A stretch of 64,000 nt of DNA from Mycosarcoma maydis (lineage: Eukaryota > Basidiomycota > Ustilaginomycetes > Ustilaginales), in assembly GCF_000328475.2 (NCBI RefSeq), contig NC_026480.1, forward strand, positions 248,001 to 312,000, in the 5' to 3' direction. Positions 57,457 through 64,000 of this stretch are shown here, in pieces; within the stretch, counting starts at the first letter, position 1, and the number at the start of each line of letters is the position of its first letter. The notes beneath the pieces were generated by a model. The model did not search any database and was not told the origin of the DNA. It was given only the letters and a program-made list of their open reading frames with translations. The position numbers and the translations under genes were made by a program.

Positions 57457-60400
57457 TCAAGCAAAAGCATCCATGACATCAGCCACGTCGTTGGTATCGG
57501 GCTCGGCGTCATTTGTAAAGGTCAAGAAGTTCTGTGGTCGATGCAGTTCGTCCCAGAAGCTCGGTGGACGATCCAGGACGACCGAGTACTTGATACTGCT
57601 AGACCATTGCGCCGAAAGACTGAGGCCGTAGTTCCATGCGCCTTGACTGGGGGTGAGCGTGGCTCCGAGGATTCGGTCCGAGAGCAGCAGCTGTACGCGA
57701 TCCACCATGGTTGTCGCGTTGAAAGCTGAGTTGGCCGCGATCTCGGCATCGCTCGCTTTGCGACCCCATTCGAAGCCCGCTACGGTGAGACTGTACGCCG
57801 AGAGCGAGACGGAACCAGGCGTAAACGCGCACGTTATACAGATCGTAGAAGCACCCCACTCGGTATGCGCAGCCATAGTGCGTGCATGCTGCGCCACATC
57901 GTGCGCTGCCAAATGCGCGAGATCAATCGACGATGTCTTGATCCACCCGAGCGGCTCGAGATCCTTGAGCATGAAATCGTGCTTTGGCAAATCGTCCGGT
58001 AGCTCAACCCGATGGTTCGAGCCGCGTTGAGGCACCCACACGATCAGCTTGATCTCCTTGATACTCGGCGCGTCCGGCGGCGAAACTCCATACATATACC
58101 CAGCCACCTGCGTGCGCAGGTCAGAACTGACAATAAACGTCTTGAGGATGTTCTTCGGCATCACATACGTGAGCGAGCCAAGATCGTCCTTGATGTCTTC
58201 GTTAGACACGTACAGGTGTTGACACCTAAGCGCCAAGTTGGTCGCCGAAAGAGCGCGTACACGCCAGTCGGATTCGAAACTAAATACCTGTTTCTCGTAC
58301 TGCGTCGTAGTCACCGTTAGGATCTCCTCGCCGTGCACATTCACCGTCCGCGTCTGTGTCGCCGTCACCTGTTGTGCCGCCTCGGCCGTCTTTTCCAACT
58401 CGGCCATCTGCTGACGCTGCACCGAAGGTGCCTGGATCGTCATGCCCAAGATGATATCTCGAATCTCGGACGACGTCAACGAATTCACATTCACATTGTT
58501 GCGCTTTCCGAAATCAGCCAAGATCAAATCACGAAGTTGGATCTCCACCTTGATCCACTCCTCGTCCGTCAACGTGGGCCAAAGATGATGTGGCTCAGTC
58601 ACGACACCCGGATGAGGACGCAAGATGATCTTGGCCTTCTCCTGGTTGACGTGCAGCGATCGGAGCAGTAGGATCAGTCGCGAGAAGGCCGTGAAACTGC
58701 TGACGTTGGACATCCAGTTGTCGTACGACGAGTAGAGCACCATCTGCGGCTGCGTTGCCTTGAGAACCAGATCTCCGATCGCTTCCAGCTTCAGGAACGA
58801 CTGGAACGGCAACTGCAGCTCCGAGCCTACGATCGACAAGTTGGGGAAATCGAGCGAGTGCGTTTCCAGTGGATCCAGCATACCCTTACGCGAAACAATG
58901 ATTCGCTTCGGCTGCTCTTCTACGGGCGAACTACGCACCAACGCAATCACCTCTTCCGCCGTCTTCCACTTGGCTAGCTGACCCAACCGCTTCTGACCCG
59001 CCCACACCGAGGTGTGGATCACCTTGAGGAACAGCTGCCCCGATCTGGGGTTCAGGATGATGATGGCACCATTGATCGGCTTGGTCACCAAATTTCCCTC
59101 AAAGGTACGGTGAATGGTGACACGGTAGACGTTGGTGTCGTCGACAAACCAGATAATCTGGTTGCTAAACAGCTCAGCGTAGTTGTTCGAGTTGAGATAC
59201 GGCTCGGTCGGCTCCGAGCTGTACAGCTGCAAGCTCTTGCGGACCCGCTCTCGCAGCACGTACAGCGCAGGATTGGCCTTCATGATCTTGGCCATCGCCT
59301 GCTGGATGAGCGGCTTGCTGCCTGGGAACCAGATACCGTATGCCGAGTGGATGTTGTATGCCAGATCGATGCCCACCAACGCACCTGTAGCGGATGGGTA
59401 GATCGAAGTGTTGTCACTGGTGTAGTCGAGGAACTTGGCTCGACAGTAGCGCTCAATGTCGTGAGAATCGTAGTCACCCCATCGCAACTGCACGTCTACC
59501 CACCACTTGTTGCCGCTGGATCCATCCATGACATCTCGAGAATCGGTCAGCAGCGATGGCCGCGACATGGGCCACTTGTAACTGGCAAAGAGCAAGATAT
59601 CCGAACTCGAAGCTGTCAGCCTGTACGACTTTCGCGGGTGGATCGTCTCCTTTTGCACCGTCTCGATCGAAAGAGCTTCGAGCTCCTGATCAAACACCTG
59701 GCACAGGTCCATCACAACCGATTCGTGAATTTTCTGCCACAAATGCGCGCGGAAGAGTTGGATGTACGAGATCTTGAGCGAAGGCATCTTGCCCGACATC
59801 AACACACCGCACAGGTCGAGCTGCACCTGGAAACCGATGTAGACACTGCTGCGGTTGAGCGTCGGCGACCACCACAGCGTGAATCGACGGTTGGGGATTT
59901 GCGAGAGACCGGAGCGCTGCGCGTTGGTAAGCCGCTTCTGCTGCATGCTCTCCTCGAACGAGGACGACTTTTCCCAGAACAGACCCTCCCAAGTTGGATG
60001 GCCCGTGGCTGCAAAAAGCGAGTGTTCGAGGATAGTCTCGACGCCGCCTAATGCTGCGATCGTGTCAGTACGTAGCTGGTTGAGATTATGCAGCTTTCCG
60101 TCGTGACGCTGGTTGGTCCATGCGAACGGCTGTGCTTTGGCAATTTGGTACTTTTTGAACTCTTGTCGAACACGCCAGAGCTTGTCATACGAGAGAATGG
60201 TGCGATCCTTCTGGAAGAGCGTCGCGATACGCGGAAGACCTCGGTGGAACGAGTCTTCGAGATCCTCGAGCGTCAATCGGCGATTCTGTTCGTTGGCCTC
60301 CTTACGCTTCTGTGCATATTCCTGCCAGACTCGTGCCGAGTCTTCAAATTCGGACGCCCAAGGGGTAATGTAGCGATAGAGCGCGGGCAACAGCTGATCC

Positions 60401-63400
60401 TCTTGATTCGAGAGACCAGCACGGAAGTGCGTGATACCAGTGGTAGTCTGACGCGAGTACTTGAGGTCCGAGGCTGGGATCAGAACATGGCCCATCGAGA
60501 GCATGCCAAGACCACCGAGCTCCTTAGGCGACGCAAGGATGTGGATAGGCCAACGTGAAGGCATCTTGCTGTTGACGCCAGACTTGATGCGGTTGATGAC
60601 CTTGTTCTCGCTGCGCACGAGCAAGTCGAGCATTTCTCCGGTGTTGACCACAGCTTCACGATAGTAGGTCATTAGCGCGATGAGACAGGTGTTCCATTTG
60701 TTCGCGATCTTACTGAACGGAGCTGCACCAGCCGACATGAGCAGCGCACGAACCCGGTTGTGAAAGTTGGCGATGCCTTCTTCGGACACGCGCAAGAAGG
60801 CTGTAGAGGTGCGCTCACCGGAGCTGGCCTGGATGAGCGGCCACACACCGTCGCGTGCAACATCGATGTCCTCCTGTCGAATCTTGGGCAGGATGCGGAC
60901 CTCGAAGCCCAGCATCGAGAACAACAAGTTCGGGTTGTCCTTGCTGTAGACCGAACAGAACGTGTCTTCCCACTCGATCGTTGTGAGTGAGCGCGGCAGA
61001 CTGTTCTTGACCGTCCAGAAGACGGCACGGCCAAGGTTGACATCGTGTTTCACGAGACGCATCCGAGCGTCACGAGGCCAGCACTTGCGATTGTTGTATC
61101 CGATGACGTTGCTGTTGTTGGGATCCGGATTCGCAGTGAGGTAGCGCTGCACCAGGTCGCGTGCCTCCTCGGCTGAGAAGCGATAGAGGATATGGATGCG
61201 GTCCACGTAGCGGGTGTACAGTCGCACAGGGTGGCGCGTCTCCGTGGCCGTGTCGCGGAATTGGAAGAGTCCGTTGGGCATATGAGGCGGCCCTGCCATT
61301 TCATTGGCACGCTGCAGGCCGAGGATGAGCAGATCGAGCACCAGGCCGTAGTACTGGAACACAAAGGCGCTGAACTGTAGACCTCGAATGAGACCGTACG
61401 AGTTGACGTGTGACATGTCCTTGAACACGATCGAGATGTTGTTCTTGGCGGTGATGTAGTCGGCCAAATTGTGGTCCATGATGAGTCGCAACAGTCGATT
61501 CAGCAAGGTTAGATCCATCTTCTCAAAGACCTTGCTCAGCGTCGTCTCCATGAGCACGTTACACTGACCCTCGGACGTGTCCCAGATCTCGTGAGCGTTG
61601 TTGATGCCATTGCACCACTTGTACACGAGCAGGGGCGCGGGCTCTGAGTCGCTGGGTTTGATCCATGCAGGGAAGAGCTGACGCTTGTCGGCCTCGTACG
61701 AGAGATATTGGCTGAGATAGGCGTCCGTAATCTTTTCCATGGGTTCGATATCATAGGTGGGTGTGAGCTTGGTGAAAGTGTCAAAGAACTCGAAACCTGC
61801 CTCTTTGAAAGCACGCTGCGTCAGCATGAGCCGCTTGATACGCGCCAGAGTCTCGTGCGGATTATCGAAGGCCTGCTCGATGAGAGCAAGCTCTTCACGC
61901 TGGCTTTGGTTGAGGCGGCCTTTGACCGAGTAAGCTTCCTTGAGCGAATCGAGCGCCAACACCAAGTGCTTGACGTCGTGCTTGTTGTTGAGGCTAGGGA
62001 AAGGGATGGGGCTGAAACGACGAGCCTCGAGCCACTGTACGGTCGCAGTGAAGGCAGCGACGCCCACCTCCGAAGTAATGTAAGGGCCACTCTTGAGGTA
62101 ATCGGCCTGACGCTCTTGCTCGGCACGCAGGAAGAGTCGAGTAAGACGACCCTGGTTCTTGCGTACGGCCGTCTTATCGACGGTAGCGCCGCGCGCGATT
62201 CGAGCGCGCTGCTGATGCGCAACCGATGTCCACCAGTCAAACTTCTGCTTGACGTAACGCAAGATGAGATTCTCGATGGGTGGCGGCAAATTGGGACTCC
62301 AGGGTGTGTTGCTGCGGCAAGCGCGCCATGCCTCCTGAAGATGACTCATGATGGTTTTGGTCTTGTTCTGCCGCATTCCTTCGGGCATGGCATCGAGAAT
62401 ATCATGCATGACGCTAGCACGCAGTTCAAGGTCCATCGCCGATTCGACTCGCTGCTTGGTGATCGACTGCCCACCTGAGCGACCACCTCGGCCTTCGAAC
62501 TGACGTGCTAGCAAATTTCCAAGCCATCGTTCGAGTAGCGGCACGATGCCACGCAGGAAGAAGATCCACACACGCCACGAAGGCGCCCAGAAGCCGACAC
62601 CGGGACCCTTGCCGACGCCGGCAGCATTGAAACGGTAGTAGATGACGTGCTTGAGGTCCTTGCATGCACGAATCTGGCGCATCGAGCGGTACTTGTATCG
62701 ATAGATGCCTGAGAGCGTGGCGACATGGTTGAAGAGATACTGCAGACCGTCAGCCAGCTGGAAGGCATCAATGGACCCAAGACGAAACTGGACGTGTGCG
62801 TCCACAACAAGTTTCATGACACGGCTCAACTCTCGCACCAGGTGGAAAGCATTACCGAAGCGACTCTTCTTTCGTTCCTTGGTCGTAAGCGTCTTTGTTG
62901 GCTTGAGGTTCATGTTGTAGTCGAGATGGAGGTATGAGGCGCCTTTGCGGTGGATGAGAAGGTTCATCATGTTGAAAGACTGTTTTGCTACCTGCAAACC
63001 CGCTTCGAGCCAATCGATCGAGGTGTTTTGGAAAAATTTGGTATTGTTGAGTTCGCGCAAGAGGTTGGTGCGTTTGTGTACCTTTTGCTTGGTGGTGTGG
63101 AGGCTGTTGTAGACGTAGGTCTTGAGCAGCTTCTGGTAGCTGACGCGCACCTTGACTGGTTGGTTTGGTGGGCAGTGCTCGAGATACCACGGCTGGATCA
63201 AGGGTACATCAACTGCGCGACGTGTGCGCCCACTGCGTAGGGAATATGGCTTAGGCGCCCACCAGAGGGCGATGGCATCGGCAGTGAGCTCATTTTCAAG
63301 AGGCTGCTGCTCGAGGAAGGGCTCGATCTGTTGGGGCAGGGAAAAGGCAAGCTCATCTGGCAACTCGTCATCGGACTCGACGCCATGCCCAAAGACTTGG

Positions 63401-64000
63401 TCCTCGTGACTGAGAACTGGAGTGCCATCGTTGTATTCTGAGCGGAATGCGTTGGAGCTGGCCAATGTGCGACCCGAGATGGGATTGATTGCCGGGTCAA
63501 AGTAAAAAGCCTGATCGATCTCGTCGGATCGGATGTAGACGTTCTTGGGCTCATGATAGGTGCCAATGTGGACTGCTCGTGGTCTGCTGTTGTAGAGATG
63601 CGGGAAAGCGACGCGGTACTCGGTGCGAATCTGCTGGCGGATGATGACTTTGCGGAAGTCGGTAAAGTCGGTGAAGTCGTCGTCGAAGCCGTCCGTGTCT
63701 TTGAAGAGAGGCTCAAACTTGGGGCCACCGGGGATAGCCATGTTGAGCGCCTTTGCAGTGAAAAAGGCCTTTTTGTCGAAGAGATAGAGCGAGTTTTGAT
63801 CGCCCGATGAGGATGCATCGCTTAGGAGTGTGCGGCCGAGACGATGAAGTGTCGCCATCTGTGGTAGGTCGAGGTTCCAGAAGCGGTAGGAGGAGCCGTT
63901 GACGTGCTTAGGATTGTTGATGAGCGGCTTGTGATCGTAGAACCAGTCGATGACAGCACCGTCTTCTTCGTCGTCCAGCTCGAGTTGGATAGCTTCAAGC
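57457..64000 (-). CDS. PRP8: Pre-mRNA-splicing factor Prp8, N-terminus beyond window
   Basis: The minus-strand frame is open from the right edge to the stop at 57457, with 2180 residues visible. The in-frame ATG at 63858 ([12 protein letters not shown]) is internal: upstream codons at 63859-64000 read [20 protein letters not shown] and [12 protein letters not shown], which are conserved Prp8. Roughly 150-200 N-terminal residues are missing. Counting from Met 63858: reverse-transcriptase-like region about 630-1100, endonuclease-like about 1330-1550, RNase H-like about 1555-1790 ([20 protein letters not shown]), Jab1/MPN domain about 1895-2133 ([20 protein letters not shown]). Prp8 is the core scaffold of the spliceosome in U5 snRNP. 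The frame has no intron in the visible part and no intein. The C-terminal tail (about 2090-2133) is shorter and more divergent than in human. Confidence 0.98.
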   Translation of the reverse strand, partial: LEAIQLELDDEEDGAVIDWFYDHKPLINNPKHVNGSSYRFWNLDLPQMATLHRLGRTLLSDASSSGDQNSLYLFDKKAFFTAKALNMAIPGGPKFEPLFKDTDGFDDDFTDFTDFRKVIIRQQIRTEYRVAFPHLYNSRPRAVHIGTYHEPKNVYIRSDEIDQAFYFDPAINPISGRTLASSNAFRSEYNDGTPVLSHEDQVFGHGVESDDELPDELAFSLPQQIEPFLEQQPLENELTADAIALWWAPKPYSLRSGRTRRAVDVPLIQPWYLEHCPPNQPVKVRVSYQKLLKTYVYNSLHTTKQKVHKRTNLLRELNNTKFFQNTSIDWLEAGLQVAKQSFNMMNLLIHRKGASYLHLDYNMNLKPTKTLTTKERKKSRFGNAFHLVRELSRVMKLVVDAHVQFRLGSIDAFQLADGLQYLFNHVATLSGIYRYKYRSMRQIRACKDLKHVIYYRFNAAGVGKGPGVGFWAPSWRVWIFFLRGIVPLLERWLGNLLARQFEGRGGRSGGQSITKQRVESAMDLELRASVMHDILDAMPEGMRQNKTKTIMSHLQEAWRACRSNTPWSPNLPPPIENLILRYVKQKFDWWTSVAHQQRARIARGATVDKTAVRKNQGRLTRLFLRAEQERQADYLKSGPYITSEVGVAAFTATVQWLEARRFSPIPFPSLNNKHDVKHLVLALDSLKEAYSVKGRLNQSQREELALIEQAFDNPHETLARIKRLMLTQRAFKEAGFEFFDTFTKLTPTYDIEPMEKITDAYLSQYLSYEADKRQLFPAWIKPSDSEPAPLLVYKWCNGINNAHEIWDTSEGQCNVLMETTLSKVFEKMDLTLLNRLLRLIMDHNLADYITAKNNISIVFKDMSHVNSYGLIRGLQFSAFVFQYYGLVLDLLILGLQRANEMAGPPHMPNGLFQFRDTATETRHPVRLYTRYVDRIHILYRFSAEEARDLVQRYLTANPDPNNSNVIGYNNRKCWPRDARMRLVKHDVNLGRAVFWTVKNSLPRSLTTIEWEDTFCSVYSKDNPNLLFSMLGFEVRILPKIRQEDIDVARDGVWPLIQASSGERTSTAFLRVSEEGIANFHNRVRALLMSAGAAPFSKIANKWNTCLIALMTYYREAVVNTGEMLDLLVRSENKVINRIKSGVNSKMPSRWPIHILASPKELGGLGMLSMGHVLIPASDLKYSRQTTTGITHFRAGLSNQEDQLLPALYRYITPWASEFEDSARVWQEYAQKRKEANEQNRRLTLEDLEDSFHRGLPRIATLFQKDRTILSYDKLWRVRQEFKKYQIAKAQPFAWTNQRHDGKLHNLNQLRTDTIAALGGVETILEHSLFAATGHPTWEGLFWEKSSSFEESMQQKRLTNAQRSGLSQIPNRRFTLWWSPTLNRSSVYIGFQVQLDLCGVLMSGKMPSLKISYIQLFRAHLWQKIHESVVMDLCQVFDQELEALSIETVQKETIHPRKSYRLTASSSDILLFASYKWPMSRPSLLTDSRDVMDGSSGNKWWVDVQLRWGDYDSHDIERYCRAKFLDYTSDNTSIYPSATGALVGIDLAYNIHSAYGIWFPGSKPLIQQAMAKIMKANPALYVLRERVRKSLQLYSSEPTEPYLNSNNYAELFSNQIIWFVDDTNVYRVTIHRTFEGNLVTKPINGAIIILNPRSGQLFLKVIHTSVWAGQKRLGQLAKWKTAEEVIALVRSSPVEEQPKRIIVSRKGMLDPLETHSLDFPNLSIVGSELQLPFQSFLKLEAIGDLVLKATQPQMVLYSSYDNWMSNVSSFTAFSRLILLLRSLHVNQEKAKIILRPHPGVVTEPHHLWPTLTDEEWIKVEIQLRDLILADFGKRNNVNVNSLTSSEIRDIILGMTIQAPSVQRQQMAELEKTAEAAQQVTATQTRTVNVHGEEILTVTTTQYEKQVFSFESDWRVRALSATNLALRCQHLYVSNEDIKDDLGSLTYVMPKNILKTFIVSSDLRTQVAGYMYGVSPPDAPSIKEIKLIVWVPQRGSNHRVELPDDLPKHDFMLKDLEPLGWIKTSSIDLAHLAAHDVAQHARTMAAHTEWGASTICITCAFTPGSVSLSAYSLTVAGFEWGRKASDAEIAANSAFNATTMVDRVQLLLSDRILGATLTPSQGAWNYGLSLSAQWSSSIKYSVVLDRPPSFWDELHRPQNFLTFTNDAEPDTNDVADVMDAFA

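Noticed and set aside
59014..60051. 345-codon open frame on the plus strand, antisense to Prp8
   Set aside because: It lies wholly within the Prp8 coding sequence; GC-rich third positions make long antisense frames common, and the translation has no recognisable features. The same holds for 61708-62478.

Overview
This is a stretch of nuclear genome from a smut fungus (Ustilaginales; a relative of Ustilago, Sporisorium or Moesziomyces is the best guess). The evidence is long, mostly intronless, GC-rich eukaryotic genes with Ser/Ala/Thr/Gln-rich low-complexity inserts, short GT-AG introns near gene 5' ends, an intron-containing nuclear tRNA, pyrimidine-rich leaders, and intergenic regions full of short CACGA/TCGTG motifs. 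No bacterial, viral or transposon genes were recognised. Species-level identity cannot be fixed from the sequence alone.

Layout, left half. A 5'-truncated Ras guanine-nucleotide exchange factor (3-2294, +) is followed by the three-exon mitochondrial dihydrolipoyl succinyltransferase gene (3638-5408, +). Two giant serine-rich proteins of unknown function follow (7612-12783, + and 14806-20040, +), each behind a long motif-rich intergenic region. Next come an intron-containing tRNA-Pro(CGG) (20604-20712, +), a two-exon FUN14-family mitochondrial membrane protein (21823-22659, +) and dihydroorotase (23158-24342, +). A 3 kb gene-poor stretch (24343-27327) holds only possible relics, and precedes a two-exon forkhead transcription factor (27328-28737, +).

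Layout, right half. In order: a Pro/His-rich single-span membrane protein (29345-30475, -), SmG (31413-31676, +), a PRELI/MSF1 lipid-transfer protein with a long tail (32520-33938, +), a bromodomain protein (34607-37717, +), a Dal5-type MFS transporter (38340-40100, -), a CBS-domain protein fused to TAF10 (42185-43345, +), the cytosolic Phe-tRNA synthetase alpha subunit (43982-45610, +), a Kap120/importin-11-like karyopherin (46000-49356, -), a zinc-finger/G-patch protein (50130-52223, +), a GNAT acetyltransferase (52390-52911, -), Mediator subunit 20 (53305-55524, +), GET4 (56025-57203, +), and Prp8 (57457 to beyond the right edge, -).

The genes do not form one pathway or a cluster. They are a housekeeping mixture: transcription (TAF10, MED20, forkhead, bromodomain), splicing (SmG, Prp8, G-patch), mitochondria (KGD2, FUN14, PRELI), translation, nuclear transport, pyrimidine synthesis and membrane insertion. 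The two observations most worth following are (i) one uninterrupted reading frame joining a paired-CBS module to the TFIID/SAGA subunit TAF10, and (ii) a dispersed, nearly exclusively intergenic 7-bp-unit motif family (unit ANTC[GT/AC]G) that appears at dozens of places and forms short tandem or inverted arrays.
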